Positions 24,559 to 32,810 of a stretch of DNA of 59,716 bases are shown one piece after another (within the stretch, counting starts at the first letter, position 1; each line of letters begins with the position of its first letter). Where the stretch lies: contig CAMDBM010000015.1 in the NCBI GenBank assembly GCA_945889085.1, positions 1 through 59,716 on the forward strand, in the 5' to 3' direction. The notes below the pieces were generated by a model, which saw nothing but the letters and a program-made list of their open reading frames with translations, was not told the origin of the DNA and searched no databases. This DNA is from WLJO01 sp945889085. GTDB taxonomy: Bacteria > Actinomycetota > Acidimicrobiia > Acidimicrobiales > Ilumatobacteraceae. The position numbers and the translations under genes are program-made.

Positions 24559-25803
24559 TCAGGCGCATTCGTCGAGAGGATCGTCGGGTTCTCGCGGGAA
24601 CCCCCACCGGATTCTGGCCCGGAAGGTGTCGAGCCGGTCTACCCGGCGCTCGGGTAGCGGACTGGCCCCGAGGTCGTGCCGCGCGTGGTCCCGATTGTGG
24701 GTGGGGCACTGCATCCGGCCGTTGAACTGGCTGGTGACCCCACCCTCGGAGTAGGGGACGATGTGGTCGACATCGCACAGCGGTGCAGGTACGTCGCAAC
24801 CACTGGGGTGCTGGCACCGGCGGTCCCTCGCTGCAATGGCCCGGCGCAGGGTGCCCGTGAAACTCCGCTGCTGCGAGACGCTGAGGACCGTGGAGGGCCC
24901 GTCGAACAGGATGGTCTCGAACAGGGCATCGTCGAAGTACTTGGCCAGTTCGCTAGGTGCGACGACGGTGCCGCCCGCAAGTTCACAGAGGTGCCGCGCC
25001 GTGTTGTCGCCCACGTGCACGGTGAAGAGCGGTTGAGGACGGCGACCCTGTGCCGGCGCCGTTGCCGAACGACGGGCCATCTCGACCAGTGCCGCCGCCC
25101 GCCGTTGTGCGGCTGTGCGTTCGGTGCCTGTGGAGCGGTCGAGCAGATACAGCTGTCGTTCGATTCGATGGAGCTCGCTCAGCACGATCTCGCCGCCGAT
25201 CGGATCGAGTGTGCCGTTGATGGCGACGGAACCATCGAGTGTGCGTGAGGCGTAGAGCGCTGCACGTTCGGAGCGATCTGCTGCCGGGTCGCCGTTCCCT
25301 GTTGCGTCCGCGCGCTGGCACCAGTAGTCCACGAGGCGAACGCTGTCGATCCAACGCAGCCGACGGCATTGTTCGATGAGGGCGTGCTCGTGCTCGGCGA
25401 ACCGTGTGTATCGGTGTGGCTGGTTGGCTCGCGCAAACAGGTCGAAGTGGTCGATGGAGAGGTGGCCTGCAACGACGGCCGCAGCAGTGCGCCCGAGCCG
25501 GGCGATGCTGCGCGCCCGACGGAGCGCTTGCTGAGCGGTGGTGACGCTGAGGTTGGCGTCGAGCGACAGCCGGGAGGCGGCCGAGCGGTGCCCGCCGGGC
25601 AACCACACGCGTCGGGCGTCCCAACGGGACAGCACGCTGGCGGAGCCGATGGAGAGAACGGACTCGGCCCGGTGCAGGGCCACAACGCCCTCGTGCAGTT
25701 CGTTGTCGGTCAACGAGAGATCAAAGTCGGGATTGGAGACGGCCGCCGCAAGCGCGGCGACTGTGGCTTCGATATTGGCGACCAGCTCGGAGAGCGAACT
25801 CAT
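24559..25803 (-). CDS. HNH endonuclease-domain protein with N-terminal DUF222
   Basis: A 414-residue protein of the actinobacterial 13E12/DUF222-HNH type. Residues 1 to about 300 are the helical DUF222 region (LHRAESVLSIGSASVLSRWD, LSVTTAQQALRRAR). The C-terminal HNH motif is CDVPAPLCDVDHIVPYSEGG, then FNGRMQCPTHNRDH, with paired Cys (CQHPSGC...CPTHN) to hold zinc. Members are numerous in actinobacterial genomes and many sit near mobile or repetitive DNA; the target is unknown. It is 18 bases from the convergent aldolase end and 1.2 kb from the tRNA-associated repeats. Confidence 0.85.
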   Translation of the reverse strand: MSSLSELVANIEATVAALAAAVSNPDFDLSLTDNELHEGVVALHRAESVLSIGSASVLSRWDARRVWLPGGHRSAASRLSLDANLSVTTAQQALRRARSIARLGRTAAAVVAGHLSIDHFDLFARANQPHRYTRFAEHEHALIEQCRRLRWIDSVRLVDYWCQRADATGNGDPAADRSERAALYASRTLDGSVAINGTLDPIGGEIVLSELHRIERQLYLLDRSTGTERTAAQRRAAALVEMARRSATAPAQGRRPQPLFTVHVGDNTARHLCELAGGTVVAPSELAKYFDDALFETILFDGPSTVLSVSQQRSFTGTLRRAIAARDRRCQHPSGCDVPAPLCDVDHIVPYSEGGVTSQFNGRMQCPTHNRDHARHDLGASPLPERRVDRLDTFRARIRWGFPREPDDPLDECA

Positions 25804-25954
25804 GTTCGTAGTATTGCAGCGGGGTGTAACACGGTTTCCGGTGCTGCGTGAGCATCAGGCGCGTGTCGGCGCTGGCAACCGGTTGATGTCTGTGCCGTTC
25901 CGTGCTGGGATGGCGTGGTCGTGGCGTGTCCACGGCCCAGCACTGGGGGTGCAC

Positions 25955-26971
25955 GTGAAGCAGACCTATCGAGCAACCGTTCTTGCCGCACGGCCGCGGG
26001 GCATCCCGGTTCCGAGCGACTTCGCCGTCGTCGAACGACCGCTCGTGCTTCCGGGCCCCGGACAGGTCCTCATCCAGAATCTCTTTGTCTCACTCGACGC
26101 TGGGTTTCGGCACTGGATGGACGAAGGGAGCAGCGACCACATCCTCCCCGAGATGCCCATCGGCGAACCGGTGATGGGCCTCACGCTCGGCAGGGTGGTG
26201 GCGTCACAGCACCCGGGTTTCGCCGACGGGGATCTGCTCATGGCGAGACTGGCCTGGGAAGAGTACTCGCTTACCGATGCGACTGACTTCTTCGTGAAGG
26301 TCCCGGACGAGTACGACTGCCCGCTGAGCTATCACCTCGGCATCCTCGGCGACACCGGAATGTCTGCGTACTTCGGAATGACCGACATCGCCCGGCCCGA
26401 AGTCGGCGAGACAGTGCTCGTCAGCGCAGCGGGCGGTGCCGTTGGGTCGATTGCCGGCCAGGTGGCAAAGATCTATGGCGCACGCACGGTCGGCATTGTC
26501 AGCGGTGCGGCGAAGTGTCGGCAGATCATCGAGCAGTTCGGGTACGACGCTGCGATCGACCGCACGGGGGACGTGCCCCAGCAACTCGCTGCTACGTGTC
26601 CCGACGGCGTGAACGTCTACTTCGACAACGTCTCGGGCCCACTCCTCGAACAGGTACTCAACAACATCGCAGTGGGCGCACGCGTCGTGCTCTGCGGGGC
26701 CGTCGCTACGTACAGCGCGTCAACGCCATTGCCGGGTCCGTCCAACCTTTTCAACCTCGTCACCAATCAGGCGAGCATGGAGGGCTTCATGACACACCTC
26801 CAGCACGATCGTTACCCAGAGGCGCGAACCCAACTGTTGGCGTGGGCAGCAGAAGGCCGGCTTCGCAACGCGGAATACCTGATGGAGGGCATCGAGAACG
26901 CGGGACTCGCGTTCTGTCACCTGTTCGAGGGACGAAATCTCGGCAAGACCATCGTTCGGCTCGCTGAGTAG
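25955..26971 (+). CDS. NADP-dependent MDR oxidoreductase (2-alkenal reductase / prostaglandin reductase-like)
   Basis: A 338-residue zinc-free medium-chain reductase. RPRGIPVPSDFAVVERPL begins the catalytic domain, followed by EPVMGLTLGRVV and the NADPH-binding SAAGGAVGSIAGQVAKIYGA, then YFDNVSGPLLEQVL and an ending GRNLGKTIVRL. The lack of the zinc Cys residues and this layout fit the leukotriene B4 12-hydroxydehydrogenase/alkenal reductase branch, which reduces alpha,beta-unsaturated carbonyls. The start is GTG at 25955 behind CTGGGGGT; GTG at 25949 is an alternative. The open frame upstream is antisense to the HNH gene. Confidence 0.87.
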   Translation: MKQTYRATVLAARPRGIPVPSDFAVVERPLVLPGPGQVLIQNLFVSLDAGFRHWMDEGSSDHILPEMPIGEPVMGLTLGRVVASQHPGFADGDLLMARLAWEEYSLTDATDFFVKVPDEYDCPLSYHLGILGDTGMSAYFGMTDIARPEVGETVLVSAAGGAVGSIAGQVAKIYGARTVGIVSGAAKCRQIIEQFGYDAAIDRTGDVPQQLAATCPDGVNVYFDNVSGPLLEQVLNNIAVGARVVLCGAVATYSASTPLPGPSNLFNLVTNQASMEGFMTHLQHDRYPEARTQLLAWAAEGRLRNAEYLMEGIENAGLAFCHLFEGRNLGKTIVRLAE

Positions 26972-26983
26972 CACCGAACTGTC

Positions 26984-27148
26984 GAGCGGCGGCTATGCCC
27001 GAGCATCAGCACAGAGCGGGTGACGGCAATCGAACCGGTAACGAACGCAGGCGGCACGGCGAGGGAAGCGCCAGCGACGAGCCGTACGAGGGCTATGCCG
27101 AAGCGGAGCGGCGGCTATGCCCGAGCATCAGCACAGAGCGGGTGACGG
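26984..27148. repeat. 43-base direct repeat pair containing tRNA-Gly 3'-end copies
   Basis: A 43-base sequence at 26984-27026 recurs exactly at 27106-27148. The first copy runs on into GCGGGTGACGGCAATCGAAC (27016-27035 area), which matches the T-arm and acceptor of the nearby tRNA-Gly with only scattered mismatches, so it is a relic tRNA 3' end. The 305-base gene-free stretch 26972-27276 consists almost entirely of this and the 70-base tandem array; no protein gene is visible in it. Confidence 0.75.
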
Positions 27149-27290
27149 GATCCGTCGCTGCGCTCCTCCCGATTGCCCAGACCCGGAGCGGCGGCTTCGC
27201 CGCGAGAGCGGGTGACGGGATCCGTCGCTGCGCTCCTCCCGATTGCCCAGACCCGGAGCGGCGGCTTCGCCGCGAGAGCGGGTGACGGGA
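27136..27290. repeat. 70-base tandem repeat running into the tRNA-Gly 3' end
   Basis: Two exact consecutive 70-base units (27136-27205, 27206-27275) are followed by a third start at 27276 whose first 15 bases are the real 3' end of tRNA-Gly. Each unit therefore begins with GAGCGGGTGACGGGA, a copy of the tRNA acceptor and T-stem end. Each also contains a GCGGCG-GCTT-CGCCGC hairpin. Relative to the tRNA (minus strand), the copies lie downstream of its 3' end. Confidence 0.85.
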
Positions 27291-27348
27291 ATCGAACCCG
27301 CATGGCCAGCTTGGAAGGCTGGAACTCTAACCATTGAGCTACACCCGC
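27277..27348 (-). tRNA. tRNA-Gly (anticodon TCC)
   Basis: On the minus strand a cloverleaf folds with acceptor GCGGGTG / CACCCGC, D-arm GCTC..GAGT, anticodon stem and loop with TTCCA giving anticodon TCC, and T-arm GGGTTCGATTCCCG-type. The CCA end is not encoded (CTCT follows). The 3' end is duplicated in the downstream repeats. Confidence 0.92.
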
Positions 27349-27441
27349 GTGCCCCCGGAGGGGCGCCCCGATTCTAGCGAGATGTCGCTTCCGGCGGCTC
27401 CTACCCCCGTAGATTCGCTCCAGTTCTGGCGGTGGGTTGGG

Positions 27442-28449
27442 TCACGGCCCGTCCGGTGCCAACGGTTCGAGGATCACCTCGAGGTCCGGGCCGAGCATGG
27501 ACGTGTGCGTGATCCGTCCGCGCCACAGCTCGGCGATTGTCAGTGTCGTGGACTGCGCAAGCAAACCGGGGCACTCGCTTCCGGCAAGCGCCGGCGCGAG
27601 GTGGAGCACGTATTGGTCCACGAGCCGTTCCCGGTGGAACGACCCGGCAACGGTTGGGCCCGCCTCCACGAGTAGCTGGAGCACCCCTTCGCTACCGAGA
27701 CGATCGAGCAGTTCGGGCAGTGGACCGTCCCACTCGAGACAGGGTCGCACCCGTGCCCCCTCCGGCGCGCGGCCGAGCACTACCCGTCGCGGATCGGGGC
27801 CACTGACGTGCCGCACGGTCAGCTCCGGGTCATCGGCGCGAATGGTGCCGGCACCGGTGCAGACCGCCTGGGAGTCGGCACGCAGTTCGTGCACACGCCG
27901 GCGTGCAGCCTCGCCGGTGATCCACTGGCTCGAGCCATCCGCCGCAGCGATCCGGCCGTCGAGCGTTGCTGCCATCTTCAGCACGACGAGCGGCCTGCCG
28001 GTACGGCGGTGGTGAAGGTACGGGCGGAGTTGTTGCTGGACAGTGCTCGCCTCGATCCCGACGTCCACCGAGAGTCCCGCTGCCCTCAACGCAGCGGCGC
28101 CGCTGCCGGCGACCTGCACATCGGGATCCATCGTGCCGATCACTACGCGCGTGATGGGGGTGCGCAGGATTGCTTCGGTACACGGGCCCGTCCGCCCGTG
28201 GTGGCTGCACGGCTCGAGCGTGCTGTACAGGGTTGCGCCGGTCAGGTCTGCTCCGGCTCGTTGCGCCCCGTCAAGGGCCACGATCTCGGCATGACGACCG
28301 CCGGGCGGCTCGGTGGCACCTGTGTGAACGTCGCCGTTCCGACAGACGATGACGCAACCCACCCACGGGTTCGGAGCGGTGTACCGGCGCACCGCCTCTG
28401 CCTGGGCGACGGCGAGATCCATGTAGTGACTGTCGATCTCGGCGCTCAT
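27442..28449 (-). CDS. ribD: Bifunctional riboflavin deaminase-reductase RibD
   Basis: A 335-residue two-domain protein. Residues 1 to about 145 are the deaminase, with HAE (residues 53-55) and PCSHHGRTGPC (80-90) as zinc ligands and proton shuttle. The rest is the NADPH-dependent reductase (RPLVVLKMAATLDGRIA, SQWITG, GAGTIRADDPELTVR). It makes 5-amino-6-ribitylamino-uracil phosphate, the precursor of riboflavin and, after dephosphorylation, a substrate of FbiC encoded divergently next door. The start ATG at 28449 overlaps the HxlR gene stop (ATGA), so the two are co-translated. No other rib genes are in the window. Confidence 0.9.
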   Translation of the reverse strand: MSAEIDSHYMDLAVAQAEAVRRYTAPNPWVGCVIVCRNGDVHTGATEPPGGRHAEIVALDGAQRAGADLTGATLYSTLEPCSHHGRTGPCTEAILRTPITRVVIGTMDPDVQVAGSGAAALRAAGLSVDVGIEASTVQQQLRPYLHHRRTGRPLVVLKMAATLDGRIAAADGSSQWITGEAARRRVHELRADSQAVCTGAGTIRADDPELTVRHVSGPDPRRVVLGRAPEGARVRPCLEWDGPLPELLDRLGSEGVLQLLVEAGPTVAGSFHRERLVDQYVLHLAPALAGSECPGLLAQSTTLTIAELWRGRITHTSMLGPDLEVILEPLAPDGP

Positions 28450-28901
28450 TCGTGTCGCGCCCCGACACCGAGGGGTCCGAACGTCGTGCGGCACGTGCGG
28501 CACCAGAATCCCTGTTCGAGCTCGGTCCCGCACTGCTTGTGCACCAAGACGGGGCCGTGCTGGGTGCCGCCAACCCACTTGGAGCCCCAGCGAAGGAGGG
28601 CCACGATCATCGGCGACAGCTCGAGCCCCTTGGGCGTGAGGCGGTAGTCGTAGCGAACCGGGTTCTCCTGGTACGGCACACGCTCCACGACCCCGGCATC
28701 CATGAGGCGGCGCAGGCGGTCGGTCAGGACGCCCCGCGAGATGCCGAGGTCTGCCTGAAGATCGTCGAAGCGGCGGATACCCCGAAAGATCGCCCGGATA
28801 GCGAGGATCGACCATCGGTCCCCAACGACGCGGGCGAGCCCGGCAGCCCAATCGCCATCCTCTCCGGAACGGCCCGGCGGCACCTCATGCGGTTCGGCCA
28901 T
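28446..28901 (-). CDS. HxlR-family transcriptional regulator with a C-terminal Cys-rich tail
   Basis: A 151-residue winged-helix regulator. GDRWSILAIRAIFRGIRRFDDL and ISRGVLTDRLRRLMDAGVVERVPY are characteristic of HxlR. The last 35 residues hold His121, Cys124, Cys134 and Cys137 (H-x-x-C...C-x-x-C), a possible zinc ribbon, and no N-terminal redox cysteine of the HypR type. It is divergent from fbiC across 67 bases with a near-palindrome, and 4 bases overlap links it to ribD. It may co-regulate ribD and fbiC, an inference from layout. Confidence 0.87.
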   Translation of the reverse strand: MAEPHEVPPGRSGEDGDWAAGLARVVGDRWSILAIRAIFRGIRRFDDLQADLGISRGVLTDRLRRLMDAGVVERVPYQENPVRYDYRLTPKGLELSPMIVALLRWGSKWVGGTQHGPVLVHKQCGTELEQGFWCRTCRTTFGPLGVGARHE

Positions 28902-28925
28902 GACCGCACGCTATCGGGACCCGGG

Positions 28926-28952
28926 GAGTGAGTTCTAAAATCAGACTTACTC
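28926..28952. promoter_or_regulatory. Near-palindrome in the HxlR / fbiC divergent region
   Basis: GAGTGAGT (28926-28933) and ACTTACTC (28945-28952) pair at 7 of 8 positions around an AT-rich 11-base centre, 16 bases before the fbiC start. It is a good candidate HxlR operator controlling both fbiC and the HxlR-ribD unit. Confidence 0.5.
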
Positions 28953-28968
28953 GGGCTAGGGTTGCCAC

Positions 28969-31344
28969 ATGGACGACCAAGGTCTCTTCGACACCCCGCT
29001 CGCCGACCTCTTGGCGTCGGCCCGCGCGATCAAGCGCGCCCAGTACGGCACCCGGGTGACGTACTCGCCCAAGGTGTTCATCCCGCTCACCACGCTCTGC
29101 AACGACTCCTGCGGGTACTGCACGTTCGCGGAGTCGCCGTCCCAGGCCCGCTCGCTATTCCTCGAACCCGAGGAGGTCCTCCAGATCGCCCGCGCAGGAG
29201 CGCGACGCGGTTGTCACGAGGCGCTGTTCACGCTCGGGGAGCGACCGGAGGACCGCTATCCGGCAGCGGCCGCGTGGCTGGCCGAGCGCGGCTATGCGTC
29301 AACGGTGGACTACCTCGCAGCGATGTGCAAGTTGGTGCTCGAGGCAACCGGGTTGCTGCCCCACGCGAACGCGGGGGCGCTGTACCACGACGAACTCGCG
29401 GTGCTGCGGGCCGGCTCGGCAAGCCAGGGCATGATGCTCGAATCGCTGAATGGCGAACTGGAGTGTCATCGGGGTGCTCCCGACAAGCGTCCCGAGCGAC
29501 GCCTTGCGACACTCGAGGCCGCCGGTGCCCTAGCGATCCCGTTCACCACGGGAATCCTCGTGGGTATCGGCGAGAGCCGGGCTGACCGCCTCTACGCGCT
29601 GCGGGTCATCGCGGAGCACCACGCCCGCTTCGGTCACGTGCAGGAGGTGATCGTGCAGAACTTCCTGCCCAAGCCGCTCACCGTCATGCGCCGTGCCCCT
29701 GCCTGCCCGCCCGACGACTACCTCTGGACCATCGCCGCGGCGCGCCACATCCTCCCGCCGGAGATCCATCTGCAGGCTCCCCCCAATCTCACGGACGATT
29801 TCGGGGTGCTCCTCGACGCCGGCATCGACGACTGGGGTGGCGTCTCGCCCGTAACAGCAGACCACGTCAACCCGGAGCGTCCGTGGCCCGCACTGGACCT
29901 CCTCCGCGAGGCCACCGAGGCCCGCGGTGACACGCTCGCACCGCGCCTCACGATCTACCCGGAGTTCGCTGCCCAGCCACTCCGCTGGCTCGACAGCGCG
30001 ATGCGCTTTCCCGTGCTTGACCGATCCGACGCCGAGACGCTCGGCCGGGACGATCCGGGCGCTCACTTCCCCGAACGGGTCTCGGGAACGGTCGAGACGA
30101 GTGATGGGGCAGACGTCGTGCTCGTAGGCCCGCGCTCCACTGCTTGGTATTCCGGATCGAACGACACCCCGCCGCTGCTGGTGCACGCGTCGGCGCCGTT
30201 GCTGGTGCACGCGTCCGCGCCGGTGAAGGGTGTTGTTGCCGAGGTGCTCGCCGGAGTGCGCGCCGGACAGGAGCCCGGTGTCGAGGAACTCACGGCCCTG
30301 TTCAGTGCTCGCGGGCCGGAGGTGATGGCAATCGCGGAGTTCGCGGACCAACTGCGTCGCGAGGTGATCGGAGACACGGTCACCTGGGTTCACAACCGGA
30401 ACATCAACTACACGAACATCTGCACGTTCAAGTGCAAGTTCTGCGGCTTCTCCAAGGGGCCGATGTCGCTCAATCTCCGCGGCAAGCCGTACCTGTTGAC
30501 GCTCGAGGACGTCGCCGAGCGTGTGCGGGAGGCATGGGACCTCGGGGCCACCGAGGTGACGCTCCAGGGGGGCATCCACCCGGATTTCGACGGCGACTAC
30601 TACATCGACGTCTGTAGGGCCGTGAAGGAAGCGGCGCCGGACATTCACGTGCACGGCTTCACCGCGCTCGAGGTGACCGAAGGAGCGCGCCGTCTCGGCG
30701 AACCCCTTGACGTGTATCTCGGGCGCCTGCGCGATGCAGGGCTCGGAAGCCTGCCCGGGACCGCCGCCGAGATCCTCGACGACGAGGTGCGGGCCGTGCT
30801 GTGCCCCGACAAGATCAACACCCAGCAGTGGCTCGACTGCCACGAGGTTGCCCACTCCGTCGGGCTCGCCTCGAACGTGACGATCATGTTCGGGTCCATC
30901 GAGAATCCGGTGCACTGGGCAAGACACCTTGTCCGCACCCGTGATCTGCAGAAGAAGTCCGGAGGGTTCACCGAGTTTGTGCCGCTCCCGTTCGTGCACA
31001 TGGCGTCGCCCATCTATCTGCAGCGCAAGTCGCGTCGCGGGCCGACCTTCCGCGAGACTGTGCTCATGCACGCCGTCGGGCGGATCGCGTACCACGGGCA
31101 CATCCACAACATCCAGGCATCGTGGGTGAAGATCGGTCGTCCGGGGGTTCGTCAACTCCTGAACGCCGGTGTGAACGACCTCGGGGGAACGCTGATGAAC
31201 GAGAACATCAGCAGAGCCGCCGGCGCATCGCACGGCCAGGGCCTCGAGCCGGGCGACTTCGCCGAGATCATCGAGGGGATGGGGCGAACGCTCGCGCAGC
31301 GCACGACGCGCTACGGGCGCGTGGATCCTGCACCTGTGGCCTAG
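28969..31344 (+). CDS. fbiC: FO synthase FbiC (fused CofG-CofH radical SAM enzyme)
   Basis: A 791-residue fusion. The N-terminal CofG half has the [4Fe-4S] motif CNDSCGYC (C44, C48, C51); the C-terminal CofH half has CTFKCKFC (C485, C489, C492). Together they join tyrosine to 5-amino-6-ribitylamino-uracil to make FO, the chromophore of coenzyme F420. A linker at residues about 400-420 holds a duplicated LLVHASAP octapeptide. The start is ATG at 28969, 67 bases from the divergent HxlR gene. FO would serve the LLM oxidoreductases here, though fbiA/B/D are outside the window. Confidence 0.95.
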   Translation: MDDQGLFDTPLADLLASARAIKRAQYGTRVTYSPKVFIPLTTLCNDSCGYCTFAESPSQARSLFLEPEEVLQIARAGARRGCHEALFTLGERPEDRYPAAAAWLAERGYASTVDYLAAMCKLVLEATGLLPHANAGALYHDELAVLRAGSASQGMMLESLNGELECHRGAPDKRPERRLATLEAAGALAIPFTTGILVGIGESRADRLYALRVIAEHHARFGHVQEVIVQNFLPKPLTVMRRAPACPPDDYLWTIAAARHILPPEIHLQAPPNLTDDFGVLLDAGIDDWGGVSPVTADHVNPERPWPALDLLREATEARGDTLAPRLTIYPEFAAQPLRWLDSAMRFPVLDRSDAETLGRDDPGAHFPERVSGTVETSDGADVVLVGPRSTAWYSGSNDTPPLLVHASAPLLVHASAPVKGVVAEVLAGVRAGQEPGVEELTALFSARGPEVMAIAEFADQLRREVIGDTVTWVHNRNINYTNICTFKCKFCGFSKGPMSLNLRGKPYLLTLEDVAERVREAWDLGATEVTLQGGIHPDFDGDYYIDVCRAVKEAAPDIHVHGFTALEVTEGARRLGEPLDVYLGRLRDAGLGSLPGTAAEILDDEVRAVLCPDKINTQQWLDCHEVAHSVGLASNVTIMFGSIENPVHWARHLVRTRDLQKKSGGFTEFVPLPFVHMASPIYLQRKSRRGPTFRETVLMHAVGRIAYHGHIHNIQASWVKIGRPGVRQLLNAGVNDLGGTLMNENISRAAGASHGQGLEPGDFAEIIEGMGRTLAQRTTRYGRVDPAPVA
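30175..30222. repeat. 24-base tandem duplication inside fbiC
   Basis: Two adjacent 24-base units (30175-30198 and 30199-30222) differ at two positions and encode LLVHASAP twice. They fall in the linker between the CofG and CofH halves, so the insertion keeps frame and avoids either active site. Confidence 0.85.
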
Positions 31345-31445
31345 GCGTCTGCCTCTGGAGCCTGAGTAGTCCAGCGAAACGACTGGTGATGTGCTATCTT
31401 CCCCACGGTTGAAGACCATCACTCGTCAAGGGGAAGGGGATCCTC

Positions 31446-32003
31446 ATGTCAGCGTTGTCGTTCTCCATCGAGAACATCGCCAAGCGCAGCAGGCTCAGCA
31501 CGTTCTTTCGTCTCTTGCTCGTCATCCCGCATCACATCGTGATGTCGGTGTGGCAGTGGTTGATTCAACTGCTCACGTTCGTCCAGTGGTGGATCATTCT
31601 GTTTACCGGCAAGCGCAACGAGGGCATCTGGCGCATGCAGAACAGTTGGCTCTCGTACGCGGCCCGGGTCTGGTCGTACTACGGCCTGATGTACGACAAG
31701 TGGCCGAACATCGGAGCGGAGCCAAATGGCGAACCGACGACGTACTCCTTTGATTACGTCGCCAAGGCGAGCAGGCTGACGAACTTCTTCCGCCTCCTCA
31801 TGGTGATTCCGGCGATGATCGTGGCGATCTTCGTCCTGATCGGCGCAGAGATCGTCACTGCGATCTCCTGGTTCGTCATCGTGATCACCGGAAAGCACCC
31901 GCAGGGGATGTTCAACTTCCTGCTCAAGGTGCATCAGTTCATGGCGCGGGTGAGTTCGTACTCGATGATGATGACCGACACGTACCCGAAGTTCGGGGCC
32001 TGA
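31446..32003 (+). CDS. DUF4389 membrane protein with internal duplication
   Basis: A 185-residue inner-membrane protein. Each half follows the same pattern: F-x-x-x-x-x-A-K-x-S-R-L-(S/T)-x-F-F-R-L-L-x-V-I-P, then a transmembrane segment and I-x-x-(F/V)-T-G-K-(R/H)-x-x-G. The repeats run about residues 5-90 and 100-185, with two hydrophobic segments each. The function is unknown. The start ATG at 31446 follows an AAGGGGAAGGGG ribosome site; the preceding 100 bases have no clear terminator for fbiC. Confidence 0.8.
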   Translation: MSALSFSIENIAKRSRLSTFFRLLLVIPHHIVMSVWQWLIQLLTFVQWWIILFTGKRNEGIWRMQNSWLSYAARVWSYYGLMYDKWPNIGAEPNGEPTTYSFDYVAKASRLTNFFRLLMVIPAMIVAIFVLIGAEIVTAISWFVIVITGKHPQGMFNFLLKVHQFMARVSSYSMMMTDTYPKFGA

Positions 32004-32027
32004 AGGGCGGCGGTCTAGGTTTGGGGC

Positions 32028-32810
32028 ATGAAGTCGCCCCGCCCGGTTTGTCTCATCACGAACGCGCACACGTATGTCGGCCCGTCACTCGCCCGGGTCC
32101 TCGCCCGTTCGGCCCACGACTTCGTGCTCCACGTCCCTGCACCGGGACGCAACACGATGGACACTCCCGATCAGGTGCTCGAGGCCCTGGTGGAGGAACT
32201 CGGAGCACTGGGTTCGGCGGCAACGGTGGTCCGAGACGCGGACCTCTCCACGGCTGAGGGCAATCAGGAATGTGTGGAGACTGCGCTCTCCACCTACGGG
32301 CGTCTGGATGCCTGCTGCCTCGTGACGGGCATGATCACCGCCGGGCGCTTCCTGCAGGCAACCGCGGAGACGTGGGAGCAGCAGAAGCGCTTCAACCTCG
32401 ACATGGTGTTCCACGGGTTGCAGGCGGTGCTTCCGCCGATGCTCGAGGCGCGATCCGGCCAGGTCGTCGTGTTCACGAGCGCGGCGGGTGCGCGGCCCGA
32501 GCCGAAGGTTTCGCTCTATTCGGCCACGCGGGCCGGGGCAAACGCGCTCGTGCGAGCGGTTGGGCTTGAGCACGCGGACAGCGGGGTCACCGTGAACGCC
32601 ATCGGCACGAACTTCATGAACTTCCCGGGCTTCCGGGACGCAAACGGAATGTCCGATGCGGCCCGGGCCGAGCGAGTGCTCGCTGCAGTTCCGATGCATC
32701 GCCTCGGTGAACTCGACGAACTTGCCGAGTTCACCGCAGTGCTGCTCGACGGCCGGTCCCGCTTCCAGACCGGGCAGTTCTTCTCGTTCAGCGGTGGGTG
32801 GAGTTCCTGA
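32028..32810 (+). CDS. Halohydrin dehalogenase-like enzyme of the SDR superfamily (HheG-type)
   Basis: A 260-residue SDR-fold protein lacking the NAD(P) motif TGxxxGxG. In its place T11-x4-Y16-x-G18 (ITNAHTYVG) forms the halide/nucleophile pocket fingerprint of halohydrin dehalogenases. The catalytic triad fits exactly S151-x12-Y164-x3-R168: Arg replaces the usual SDR Lys. YSATRAGA, NAIGTNFMNFPGF and GQFFSFSGG also match this family. These enzymes interconvert haloalcohols and epoxides and open epoxides with azide, cyanide or nitrite without cofactor. From memory, HheG comes from Ilumatobacter coccineus, an acidimicrobial relative. It stands alone 24 bases after the DUF4389 gene; its stop abuts the stop of the convergent MarR gene. 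Confidence 0.85.
   Translation: MKSPRPVCLITNAHTYVGPSLARVLARSAHDFVLHVPAPGRNTMDTPDQVLEALVEELGALGSAATVVRDADLSTAEGNQECVETALSTYGRLDACCLVTGMITAGRFLQATAETWEQQKRFNLDMVFHGLQAVLPPMLEARSGQVVVFTSAAGARPEPKVSLYSATRAGANALVRAVGLEHADSGVTVNAIGTNFMNFPGFRDANGMSDAARAERVLAAVPMHRLGELDELAEFTAVLLDGRSRFQTGQFFSFSGGWSS

Noticed and set aside
24559..25803. HNH gene as part of a mobile element such as a homing intron
   Set aside because: The DUF222-HNH layout is a free-standing actinobacterial family; no intron or inverted terminal repeats flank it.
27136..27290. Possible CRISPR array
   Set aside because: The units are 70 bases, contiguous, without unique spacers, and contain a tRNA 3' end; no cas genes are near.
32028..32810. 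Plain short-chain dehydrogenase call
   Set aside because: No TGxxxGxG motif, and Arg replaces the catalytic Lys; the halohydrin dehalogenase fingerprint fits better.
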